The notes under the pieces were generated by a model. That model was not told the origin of the DNA. It did not search any database and saw only the letters and a program-made list of their open reading frames with translations. Position numbers and translations under genes: made by a program. Source: Bacteroidota bacterium (GTDB lineage Bacteria > Bacteroidota > Bacteroidia > Flavobacteriales_D > Crocinitomicaceae). From it: DNA of 6,270 bases. Shown here piece after piece: positions 1 through 6,239 of this stretch. Every line of letters starts with the position of its first letter. Within the stretch, counting starts at the first letter, position 1. The stretch covers positions 1 through 6,270 of the forward strand of contig VGMK01000128.1 of NCBI GenBank assembly GCA_016866375.1, given 5' to 3'.

Positions 1-380
1 TGTATTCTTGGTCGATGGATGAAATTGCTACGGTAACTTCCTCGGAAAATCAACTGAAGGAGGCCTTGAAGATGATCAATGTGGTGCCGAATCCATACTA
101 TGCTTTCTCAGATTATGAGCGCAACAGATTGGATACGCGAGTGAAGATCACAAACTTACCAACGAAGTGTACGATTAAGATTTACACGGTCAGCGGAAAA
201 TTAGTAAAGACCTTCAACAAAGATTCTGAGGTTACTTCACAAGATTGGAATCTCACCAATCACGCCAATATTCCCGTTGCCTCAGGGATATATTTGATTC
301 ATATTGACGTTCCTGGAATTGGGGAACGAGTCCTGAAAGCACTCATTTCGATGCGTATGGTAGATTTACAGGATCTTTAA
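1..380 (+). CDS. 3' end of a large secreted protein with a T9SS-type C-terminal domain (5' truncated)
   Basis: The reading frame is open from base 3 (Y-S-W-S before the first Met at 15) and runs to a TAA at 378-380, so the gene starts outside the window and the Met at 15 is almost certainly internal. The visible 126 residues end in a beta-rich domain. It has the PNPYY motif, a central IKIYTVSGKLVKTF strand pair and IPVASGIYLIHID, the pattern of T9SS C-terminal sorting domains (Por secretion tail). In that family the tail directs export of the cargo across the outer membrane and is usually removed or used for surface attachment. The tail continues about ten residues past the usual end, closing in MRMVDLQDL. 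From memory, this longer ending belongs to a subgroup found on very large Bacteroidota surface proteins. The function of the missing N-terminal part cannot be judged. No clear terminator follows. Confidence 0.8.
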   Translation, partial: YSWSMDEIATVTSSENQLKEALKMINVVPNPYYAFSDYERNRLDTRVKITNLPTKCTIKIYTVSGKLVKTFNKDSEVTSQDWNLTNHANIPVASGIYLIHIDVPGIGERVLKALISMRMVDLQDL

Positions 381-421
381 AAAAGGGGAATTCACTCATT
401 TTTTCCTGCTCTCATAATGCG

Positions 422-429
422 TAACTTTG
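422..429 (+). promoter_or_regulatory. Candidate -7 box (TAACTTTG) for the SOD gene
   Basis: TAACTTTG matches the Bacteroidota primary sigma factor -7 consensus TAnnTTTG at every fixed position. It lies 14 nt before the ATG at 444. No TTTG or TTG stands 17-23 bp upstream; that position holds only a T-run (399-404). The box lies inside the longer possible reading frame that starts at 417, which argues against that earlier start. A start site about 7 nt downstream of the box would leave a leader of fewer than ten bases. Confidence 0.45.
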
Positions 430-443
430 TACAAATTCGTCCC

Positions 444-1454
444 ATGAAAAAAAATATAATTTTGTCATTTTACCTCCTATTATTGGCTAATTTAACATCG
501 GCACAACAATTCTCACTTCCATCATTAAGATTTGAATACCATGCTTACGAACCCTATATTGATGCGCAAACAATGGAAATTCATCTAACGAAACACCATC
601 AAACGTATATAACAAACTTAAATAAAGCCGTTAGCGGAACAAAGTTGGAAAAACTTTCCTTAAATCAACTACTACTGAATGCAGGAATGCGTTCTGATGC
701 GGTACGAAACAATGCTGGCGGGCACTATAATCACACATTATTTTGGCAGATTTTAGCCCCTGAAAATAAACAAGGCGAAATTTCTAACGAGTTAAGAAGT
801 GCAATGGATTTAGAATTTAAACACCTAGACAGCTTGAAAAAAAAATTAGAGGTAGCAGCAACAAAACATTTTGGTTCTGGTTGGGCCTGGTTGATTGTCA
901 CACCAGATAAAAAGTTAAAAGTAACCAGCACCTCAAACCAAGATAACCCTATAATGGACGTTGCGAAAGAGCGCGGCATTCCAATTCTTGGCATTGATGT
1001 TTGGGAACATGCTTACTATTTAAAGTATCAAAACAAACGTGGAGACTACCTGAACAGTGTTTGGCAGTTGATTGATTGGAAAATGGTTTCCTCAAATTAT
1101 CTAGCGGCACTTAACGATACACTGTTACAAGAAATTGCGGACGATACATGGCCGGAAATTAAAGAATTTCACAAAGTCATGGCTCAGACTTTTCACTCTG
1201 TTGAAAAGAATGACTTTCTTCCAATACAAGCGCGAAGTGGAGAGATGTTAGCCAAGGCTATTTTGCTGAGTGAATCTGTTATCCCAATGAGTTACCAAAA
1301 ACCTGAAATCAAGACCGCCTTGATTAAATTGGTAAAAGAGTGCAATGAGTTGGATAAATTGGTTAAAAAGAACGCAAAGAAAATCTTTATTAAAACTAAG
1401 ATGTTTCAGGCACATGACACCTTTCACTTAATTCAAGGTTTGTGTAAAGATTAA
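444..1454 (+). CDS. Exported Mn-type superoxide dismutase with a C-terminal helical extension
   Basis: Fe/Mn-family superoxide dismutase, converting superoxide to O2 and H2O2. The chosen start gives 336 residues with a signal peptide (MKK, hydrophobic IILSFYLLLLANL, then TSAQQ), so the enzyme should act outside the cytoplasm. The alternative ATG at 417 would put nine residues in front of it and overlaps the candidate promoter. The SOD domain spans about residues 23-224. All four metal ligands are visible: H47, H97 (GGHYNH), D185 and H189 (DVWEHAYY). Second-sphere residues H51 and Y55 are also present. Gly at 92 with Gln at 166 (STSNQD) is the arrangement typical of Mn enzymes; Fe enzymes carry the Gln near the second ligand. 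Ordinary SODs stop near 200 residues. This one continues for about 112 predicted helical residues (225-336) with W236, H243, M246, H251, H324 and H328 and the only two cysteines of the protein, C300 and C334. Cambialistic metal use is not excluded. Confidence 0.93.
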   Translation: MKKNIILSFYLLLLANLTSAQQFSLPSLRFEYHAYEPYIDAQTMEIHLTKHHQTYITNLNKAVSGTKLEKLSLNQLLLNAGMRSDAVRNNAGGHYNHTLFWQILAPENKQGEISNELRSAMDLEFKHLDSLKKKLEVAATKHFGSGWAWLIVTPDKKLKVTSTSNQDNPIMDVAKERGIPILGIDVWEHAYYLKYQNKRGDYLNSVWQLIDWKMVSSNYLAALNDTLLQEIADDTWPEIKEFHKVMAQTFHSVEKNDFLPIQARSGEMLAKAILLSESVIPMSYQKPEIKTALIKLVKECNELDKLVKKNAKKIFIKTKMFQAHDTFHLIQGLCKD

Positions 1455-1466
1455 CAAATCCTTATT

Positions 1467-1497
1467 TTTGGGAACTTAATCTTGATTTTTACGTTTC
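1467..1497 (+). promoter_or_regulatory. Candidate promoter of mgtE (TTTG-N19-TACGTTTC)
   Basis: TTTG at 1467-1470 is followed after 19 bp by TACGTTTC at 1490-1497. This fits the Bacteroidota -33/-7 layout (TTTG, about 19 bp, TAnnTTTG) with one mismatch, the last base of the -7 box. The box ends 17 nt before the ATG at 1515. It is the only candidate here with both elements at the expected spacing, and it suggests mgtE is transcribed independently of the SOD gene 60 bp upstream. Confidence 0.5.
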
Positions 1498-1514
1498 GCT
1501 TATAAATTGACATC

Positions 1515-2864
1515 ATGCGGTTTGAATTAACTCATGAATTCTTGGAAGTTTTGCGCCAAAAGGTAGCAGAGCAGGATGCTTCTTGGGTCCAAGAACATGT
1601 GTTAGAATTGCACTATGCCGATATTGCTGAGATCATTGATAAGTTGAATAACGAGGAAGCAAAATTCATTTATTTCCTTGTTGAAGAGGAGCTCCAAGCC
1701 GATATTTTAATGGAACTTGACGAAGACGTGAGGGATCGGTTTCTTTCCTCTCTGTCAACAAAAGAAATTGCAGATCAGCTTGAAAATTTGGATTCAGACG
1801 ATGCCGCGGATATTCTTGGAGAACTTTCAGAGGATAAGATTCAAGAAGTCATTTCCCAAATGGAGGACGATGAGGCAGCTGAGGATATTGTGGATTTGTT
1901 AAATTACCATGAGGATACAGCAGGGGGTTTAATGCAAAAAGAATTTTTTCAAGCCGAGGTCGATTGGACAGTCATGCGTGCCTTAGTTGAATTGAGAAAG
2001 CAAGCGGAAGACGTAGAAAAAGTGTACAATATTTTTGTTGTGAATGACAGCGATCAATTGCTTGGTGTTCTTTCGCTCAAACGCCTGTTATTTGCAAACA
2101 CCAAAACCAAAATCGCAAATCTATTTCAATCTAAAAACATCATTTCTGTAAACACAAACGACTCGGCAGAGCAAGTTGCCAAAGTAATGGAGAAATACGA
2201 CTTAGTTTCAGTTCCTGTTGTAGATTACCAGAATAAATTAGTGGGCAGGATCACGATTGATGACGTTGTGGGCTATATTAAGGAGGAAGCTGATAAAGAC
2301 TTCCAATTGGCAACAGGTATTTCTGATCCTGTTGAGCCAGACGCTAGTATATGGCGGATATCATATGCCCGTTTACCTTGGTTAGTTATTGGAATGATGG
2401 GAGGAATTTTTGGAGCAAAAGTAATTTCTGGTTTTGAGGAGAGCATTGCTCGTATTCCAGCATTGGCATTTTTTATTCCGCTCATTACTGCAATGGGAGG
2501 AAATGTTGGGGTTCAGTCCTCGGCTATCGTTGTTCAGTCTCTTGCGAGAGGAGATAAGGACTTAGGTAAAATAATGCCAAAGCTTTTTCGCGAGGCACTT
2601 GTGGGGTTACTGAACGGTTTATTGCTGGCAGCGTTGATTTTTGGAATAGCTTATTTTTTTGAAAATGCCCAACTTGGTTTCGTCGTAAGCATCTCCCTTT
2701 TCACCGTGATTTTATGTGCCGCTATTTTTGGAACACTGATTCCCTTGCTTTTGAATAAATATAACATAGATCCTGCTCTAGCCACAGGACCTTTCATTAC
2801 AACTCTCAGTGATGTGGCGGGGCTGTTTATATATTTCTCTATTGGTCTTCTCCTTTACGGGTAG
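1515..2864 (+). CDS. mgtE: Magnesium channel/transporter MgtE
   Basis: Full-length MgtE, 449 residues, the usual size. Members form homodimeric Mg2+ channels in the inner membrane whose cytosolic part closes the pore when Mg2+ is plentiful. Residues 1-130 form the acidic helical N domain (e.g. LDSDDAADIL, MEDDEAAEDI). HEDTAGGLM (132-140) opens the first CBS domain (to about 195), and the second CBS covers about 200-260 (VSVPVVDYQNKLVGRITIDD). Five membrane helices follow at about 287-304, 315-340, 362-382, 387-413 and 421-447. Signature GGNVGVQSSAIVVQ (328-341) lies in the second and DPALATGPFITTLSDVAG (419-436) in the fifth. D433 in TTLSD should be the conserved pore aspartate that binds Mg2+ (D432 in Thermus MgtE, recalled from the literature). 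No M-box riboswitch fits in the 60-bp upstream gap. The stop codon lies 2 bp from that of the convergent phoH-like gene. Confidence 0.96.
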   Translation: MRFELTHEFLEVLRQKVAEQDASWVQEHVLELHYADIAEIIDKLNNEEAKFIYFLVEEELQADILMELDEDVRDRFLSSLSTKEIADQLENLDSDDAADILGELSEDKIQEVISQMEDDEAAEDIVDLLNYHEDTAGGLMQKEFFQAEVDWTVMRALVELRKQAEDVEKVYNIFVVNDSDQLLGVLSLKRLLFANTKTKIANLFQSKNIISVNTNDSAEQVAKVMEKYDLVSVPVVDYQNKLVGRITIDDVVGYIKEEADKDFQLATGISDPVEPDASIWRISYARLPWLVIGMMGGIFGAKVISGFEESIARIPALAFFIPLITAMGGNVGVQSSAIVVQSLARGDKDLGKIMPKLFREALVGLLNGLLLAALIFGIAYFFENAQLGFVVSISLFTVILCAAIFGTLIPLLLNKYNIDPALATGPFITTLSDVAGLFIYFSIGLLLYG

Positions 2865-2866
2865 AT

Positions 2867-4189
2867 TTATAATAGATCATTCGCTAAATTTGCCAGTTCT
2901 GAGCGTTCTCCTTTCTCTAACTTAACGTGTGTAAAGAGTTTTTGCCCCTTTAACCGATCAATTAGATAAGCCAAGCCATTGGAATTTTCATCCAAATATG
3001 GAGTATCAATTTGGTGGACATCTCCGGTAAATACGATTTTCGTGTTTTCACCAGCACGGGTAATTACTGTTTTAACCTCGTGAGGCGTGAGATTTTGAGC
3101 CTCATCAATAATAAACATGATATTTGATAAACTTCTACCCCTAATGAAAGCTAAAGGCGTTATTATAATTTTTCCCGATTCTTGCATTTCCAAGATAGCC
3201 TTGTGTTTTTTTTCATTTTCACCAAACTGAGACTTTATAAATTTTAGGTTATCCCATAAAGGTTCCATGTATGGACCAATTTTATCGTTGGCATCACCGG
3301 GAAGAAAACCAATTTCTTTGTTGGATAGTGGGACAATTGGACGTGCCAAAATTGTTTGATTGAATAGTTTGTGTTGTTCCAGTGCTGAAGCCAACGCCAA
3401 TAGTGTTTTGCCTGTTCCAGCAACTCCTTGTAAGGCCACTAATTTGACCTCAGGGTTCATTAAGGCATGTAGGGCAAAAGCTTGTTCTGCATTTTTTGGC
3501 TTGATGCCATAAACAAATTCTTTTTCTATGCGCTGTATTTGATCCGTTAAGTGATTGTAATAGGCCAATGAAGACGATTTCCCATTTTTTAATATGTAGT
3601 AGCCATTTACCACTTTTTTGTTTCCTAAAAGTTCCTGTTCATCGATATATCCTTTTGTGAAAATTTCTCGGATTACTTCAGAATCTACACCATCTATGGC
3701 GTAGGAACTTTTTTCTTGATCGTGAATAATAACCTTTCCGGTTTCATAATCCTCAGCTGTAACACCCAGTGCTTTGGCTTTAATTCTTAAATTGATGTCT
3801 TTTGTAATTAATACCACACTGTTCTTCGGCTCTTGCTCCATTAAATGTAAAGCTGCATTAATGATTTTGTGATCATTCTTACCTGTTGAGTATATGTGTT
3901 CCGCATTCAACTGTTTGGGAGCCGTCTCCATGACTACTTTTAGCTTTCCCATACCTTTTCCAATGGGAATCCACTCTTGAAGGGAACCATTGCCAGATAA
4001 TTTGTCAATAAAGCGTATGACCTCTCTCGCACTAAAGTTTTTTGTGTCGTTTCCGATTTTAAATTTGTCTAATTCTTCCAATACCGTTATCGGTATTCCA
4101 ACGAGATTGTCTTCAAAATTGGTTATGGCGTCGTGATCATGTAAAAGGACGGATGTGTCTAGCACGTAAATTTTATCTTTCTTCCTCAT
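2867..4189 (-). CDS. phoH: PIN domain-PhoH family RNase/ATPase (PhoH2/YlaK-like)
   Basis: A 440-residue fusion of an N-terminal PIN nuclease domain to a PhoH P-loop ATPase, the architecture called PhoH2 or YlaK-like; related proteins have been reported to unwind and cut RNA. The PIN domain (about 5-150) keeps its acidic set: D11 (VLDTSVLLHD), E38/E39 (VLEELDKF), D106 (GKNDHKI) and D131 (ITKDINLR), so the nuclease site looks intact. The ATPase domain (about 230-440) has Walker A GVAGTGKT (255-262), the family motif ARPIVP (282-287), GFLPGD (294-299), IRGRS (349-353), Walker B IIDEAQN (360-366) and sensor FTGD (387-390). No signal peptide or membrane helix is present, so it is cytoplasmic. In mycobacteria a small antitoxin precedes phoH2; here the 92 bp between the epimerase stop and this start encode no such gene. 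The start is supported by the immediate beginning of the PIN strand and a candidate -7 box 15 nt upstream. Confidence 0.93.
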   Translation of the reverse strand: MRKKDKIYVLDTSVLLHDHDAITNFEDNLVGIPITVLEELDKFKIGNDTKNFSAREVIRFIDKLSGNGSLQEWIPIGKGMGKLKVVMETAPKQLNAEHIYSTGKNDHKIINAALHLMEQEPKNSVVLITKDINLRIKAKALGVTAEDYETGKVIIHDQEKSSYAIDGVDSEVIREIFTKGYIDEQELLGNKKVVNGYYILKNGKSSSLAYYNHLTDQIQRIEKEFVYGIKPKNAEQAFALHALMNPEVKLVALQGVAGTGKTLLALASALEQHKLFNQTILARPIVPLSNKEIGFLPGDANDKIGPYMEPLWDNLKFIKSQFGENEKKHKAILEMQESGKIIITPLAFIRGRSLSNIMFIIDEAQNLTPHEVKTVITRAGENTKIVFTGDVHQIDTPYLDENSNGLAYLIDRLKGQKLFTHVKLEKGERSELANLANDLL

Positions 4190-4202
4190 CCAAAATATTT
4201 GG
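4190..4202. repeat. Short inverted repeat abutting the phoH-like start codon
   Basis: CCAAAATATTTGG has perfect 5-bp arms (CCAAA/TTTGG) around a 3-bp centre and ends one base before the - strand ATG. It would lie across the transcription start predicted from the box at 4205-4212, where a dimeric regulator could bind. Arms this short arise often by chance in AT-rich DNA, so an operator role is only a possibility. Confidence 0.25.
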
Positions 4203-4204
4203 TC

Positions 4205-4236
4205 GAAAGGTAATTACTTTTAAATGTAGAAACATA
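4205..4236 (-). promoter_or_regulatory. Candidate promoter of the phoH-like gene (TATG-N20-TACCTTTC)
   Basis: Read on the - strand, TATG (4236-4233) is followed after 20 bp by TACCTTTC (4212-4205). This is a one-mismatch version of each Bacteroidota element. The box ends 15 nt before the ATG at 4189, close to the distances seen at the SOD gene and mgtE. Its last base is C, as in the mgtE box. The match is weak on sequence alone; the geometry adds some support. Confidence 0.3.
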
Positions 4237-4281
4237 TTTTTCAAATAAAGTTTTTAACCGAATAGATGTTAGTTTCGCCCT

Positions 4282-5172
4282 TTATTTTTTTTGTAAGAGT
4301 TCCTGAAGTGCTTGCTGAAGAGTGGGGTATTTGAACTTGAATCCGGTTGCCTTTATTTTATCACTTGACGCATTAACACTTCCTAGTATTAATACAGACA
4401 TTTCTCCATAAAGCATTTTTAAAAATTTAGCAGGAACGTTCGGCATGAAAAAAGGTCTGCGCATTTTTTTAGATAGCGTTTTCATTACCTCTCTGTTCGA
4501 ATCACACGCTGCAACAGCATTGTAGGTGCCAGTTAATTTATTTTCGATGCAATGTACCACCATCTCGCACAAGTCGTCTACATGTATCCATGGCATTAAC
4601 TGTTCTCCTGAGCCAAGAGGGGAACTTAAGCCAAACCTGGTCGGCGCTTTCAACTTGGAAAGCACTCCGCCTTGCCTGTCTAATACCGATGCTATCCGCA
4701 AAATGGATCCAGGATAATGCTCTTGGAATAGAACGGAACTTTCCTCCCATGCTTTTACCAATTGCGCCATGTAATCTGAACCGTAAGGGTCTGTTTCAAT
4801 GTTGGGAATTGAAGTATTGTTAATTCCATAACAATTAATTCCCGAGGCCCCTATGTAATATTCAAGATTAGGGAAATTTTTTCTAATGTTGAAGAGGTAC
4901 TGCGTTGTTTCAACTCTTGAATCAAGTAATTCTTTTTTACGCGCAGTGGTCCATTTCTTTTTGCCAATATTTTCCCCAACCAGATTTACGATGATATTAA
5001 TTTTATTTAGATTGCGCCCCTCTATATTCTTCGAGAGGGGATTCCAATGAATATGAGTTCTATTTTTTGTTTTTCGCGCTAAGCTGTAAACTTCATATCC
5101 TTTTTCTTTTAACACACTGGAAAGCCTACTTCCAATCATTCCAGTCCCACCAGCAATTAGAATTGTTTTCAT
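4282..5172 (-). CDS. TIGR01777-type NAD(P)-dependent epimerase-like protein (DUF1731 C-terminus)
   Basis: A 296-residue, full-length member of the extended short-chain dehydrogenase group typed by TIGR01777 (YfcH-like), cytoplasmic. The Rossmann nucleotide-binding loop GGTGMIG is at 8-14. Family landmarks follow in order: NLVGENIGKKKWTTARKKEL (63-82), SRVETT (85-90), GASGINCYG (108-116), AWEESS (141-146), RIASVLDRQGGVLSKL (159-174) and GSGEQLMPWIHVDDL (187-201). The C-terminal DUF1731 stretch is about 245-293 (EMSVLILGSVNASSDKIKATG). A tyrosine (Y115) stands near the position of the catalytic Tyr, but the usual Lys four residues later is not present. The substrate is unknown for most of the family, so a sugar-nucleotide role is only inherited from the fold. 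It lies 137 bp after the ChaN-like gene and 92 bp before the phoH-like gene on the same strand. No good TAnnTTTG box precedes it, so read-through from the ChaN-like gene is possible. Confidence 0.9.
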   Translation of the reverse strand: MKTILIAGGTGMIGSRLSSVLKEKGYEVYSLARKTKNRTHIHWNPLSKNIEGRNLNKINIIVNLVGENIGKKKWTTARKKELLDSRVETTQYLFNIRKNFPNLEYYIGASGINCYGINNTSIPNIETDPYGSDYMAQLVKAWEESSVLFQEHYPGSILRIASVLDRQGGVLSKLKAPTRFGLSSPLGSGEQLMPWIHVDDLCEMVVHCIENKLTGTYNAVAACDSNREVMKTLSKKMRRPFFMPNVPAKFLKMLYGEMSVLILGSVNASSDKIKATGFKFKYPTLQQALQELLQKK

Positions 5173-5195
5173 AGCAGCCAGCTTAACATTAAACT

Positions 5196-5216
5196 ATTAA
5201 TTATCAACTAATTAAT
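5196..5216. repeat. AT-only inverted repeat upstream of the epimerase-like gene
   Basis: ATTAATTA (5196-5203) and TAATTAAT (5209-5216) are perfect 8-bp inverted copies around the 5-base spacer TCAAC. They lie 23 bp upstream of the - strand ATG at 5172, in the 137-bp gap after the ChaN-like gene. The repeat could be an operator or a weak leader hairpin. It has no GC pairs and no following U-tract, so it is a poor terminator, and base composition alone could produce it. Confidence 0.25.
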
Positions 5217-5309
5217 GAGCTAAGGTATAAATTAAAAATAATCAAGCTGTTTACATTTTATTCACAGAATCAGGTTAATGCTGAGAAAATAATAATAATA
5301 TATAATGCT

Positions 5310-6191
5310 TTAATGAGTTTTTGTCATGTTTTCCGGAACACATATGATGAAATCTGCCTTGCCAAGATGTTCCTTCTCTAGGGTATTAATATTTTTTTGA
5401 CTTACGGTTGAAATCGTGAGGTATTTAAATTGAGAGGCTGTTGTCGATTGAGTCAGGTACCAAAGGATTCCTTGGTAGTAATCCGAATGAAAAGCACCAT
5501 TGAAATGCAATACTTGAAAATTCAAATCAAGCCATTTTTTTATATGCATCGCCATCGTTGCATCTTTAAAAGCTTGTGCCTCCATCATGCCGAGTCCTTT
5601 TCCATGACCTCCCATTTTACGTACCTCACGGTATTGTGATAGCGTTGAATCGACCTGAAAATTTAAGGGAGCAAATTTATTTTTTTCGTTGACGGAAAGC
5701 GTATCCAGTGAAGATCGTCCATTTTTGAAGAGCAGGGAAGCGTATTTTCGCTTCACATTACTTGCAATGCACGGAATTCCTTTTTCTTTTGCTAATTCAA
5801 TTAGGGGTTTGTAGTCAGTGATGTAATTAGGCCACCACCTGCAACTGTCTTTGAACTGTTGTTCTGTAAGCTTACCTGAAACGTAATTATCGACTATTGT
5901 TTGTTGATCAGATTCAAACATTTCGAAGCCAAAACAAATTGATTTTGAGTTCGATAGGGAATTTGCCATTTCCAATTGCAGCCAGTGGACGATTGGATTG
6001 TCATGAAACTCCCCAAAAAGGATACAATCTGCCCTTTTGGAAACTGCTAACATTTTTTTAACACTTGTTTTTTTGCCCTTTGTATTGTATACCACAAATG
6101 CCCTCTCAATCGCTTGTGCTTGAACACTTAAAACGAAAAACATCATGTAAATACTGAAAAGTATACGTTTCTTATGGTTTACATTTATCAT
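5310..6191 (-). CDS. Exported ChaN-like (DUF399, EreA/ChaN superfamily) protein
   Basis: A 293-residue protein with an N-terminal signal peptide (KKR, hydrophobic ILFSIYMMFFVLSV, then QAQA), so probably periplasmic. No lipobox Cys follows the hydrophobic segment, whereas Campylobacter ChaN is described as a heme-binding lipoprotein. Motifs of Pfam Cofac_haem_bdg (DUF399) are present: LFGEFHDNPIVHWLQLEM (58-75) with E61, H63 and H69, GFEMFESDQQ (88-97), IPCIASNVKRKY (139-150), MMEAQAFKD (202-210) and VLHFNGAFHSDYYQGI (227-242). The paired GEFH and NGAFHSDY motifs form the putative active or binding site of the wider EreA/ChaN superfamily, which also contains hydrolases. The role could therefore be heme binding, as in ChaN, or an enzymatic activity; the sequence does not decide. 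The start lies inside a 16-bp inverted repeat and gives a proper signal peptide. No convincing -7 box is seen upstream. Confidence 0.85.
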   Translation of the reverse strand: MINVNHKKRILFSIYMMFFVLSVQAQAIERAFVVYNTKGKKTSVKKMLAVSKRADCILFGEFHDNPIVHWLQLEMANSLSNSKSICFGFEMFESDQQTIVDNYVSGKLTEQQFKDSCRWWPNYITDYKPLIELAKEKGIPCIASNVKRKYASLLFKNGRSSLDTLSVNEKNKFAPLNFQVDSTLSQYREVRKMGGHGKGLGMMEAQAFKDATMAMHIKKWLDLNFQVLHFNGAFHSDYYQGILWYLTQSTTASQFKYLTISTVSQKNINTLEKEHLGKADFIICVPENMTKTH

Positions 6192-6199
6192 GTGATAAA
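6184..6199. repeat. 16-bp inverted repeat over the ChaN-like start codon
   Basis: TTTATCATGTGATAAA consists of perfect 7-bp arms (TTTATCA/TGATAAA) around a TG centre. It contains the start codon of the ChaN-like gene (complement of 6189-6191). It lies 17 bp upstream of the candidate -7 box of the divergent gene, so a protein bound here could affect both genes. In the - strand mRNA a 6-bp stem with loop ACAU would hold the first two bases of the start codon in the loop. The motif matches no regulator site that I recognise with confidence. Confidence 0.35.
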
Positions 6200-6216
6200 A
6201 TTAAGTGAATATTCTT

Positions 6217-6224
6217 TATATTTG
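6217..6224 (+). promoter_or_regulatory. Candidate -7 box (TATATTTG) for the divergent gene at the right edge
   Basis: TATATTTG fits TAnnTTTG at every fixed position on the + strand and ends 15 nt before the ATG at 6240, the same geometry as at the SOD gene and mgtE. The -33 element is weak: TGTG at 6191-6194, 22 bp upstream, one mismatch from TTTG and inside the inverted repeat. Confidence 0.4.
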
Positions 6225-6239
6225 ACTAAATCTATGAGC

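Noticed and set aside
386..406. Possible terminator hairpin after the T9SS-tail gene (GGAA/TTCC near a T-run)
   Set aside because: Only four base pairs form around a long loop, and the T-run lies inside the would-be hairpin, not after it.
731..994. Open frame on the - strand within the SOD gene (also 2273-2485 - within mgtE and 5430-5639 + within the ChaN-like gene)
   Set aside because: Each lies wholly inside a gene with strong family motifs, has no start signal of its own and no recognisable protein pattern.
1455..1514. M-box Mg2+ riboswitch upstream of mgtE
   Set aside because: Only 60 bp separate the SOD stop and the mgtE start, and the predicted transcript begins about 10 nt before the ATG, so there is no room for it.
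4190..4281. Small antitoxin gene upstream of the phoH-like gene, as in mycobacterial phoAT-phoH2
   Set aside because: The 92-bp gap has no open frame of useful length with a start codon on the - strand, and the next gene upstream is the epimerase-like protein.
4526..4823. Overlapping open frames on both strands within the epimerase-like gene
   Set aside because: They shadow a conserved coding region (GSGEQLMPWIHVDD and flanks) and show no independent family features.
5276..5309. Direct repeat TAATGCT (5276-5282, 5303-5309) and short AAT-triplet run (5288-5300)
   Set aside because: Two 7-base copies and four triplets in very AT-rich DNA are within chance expectation and do not line up with a promoter or gene end.
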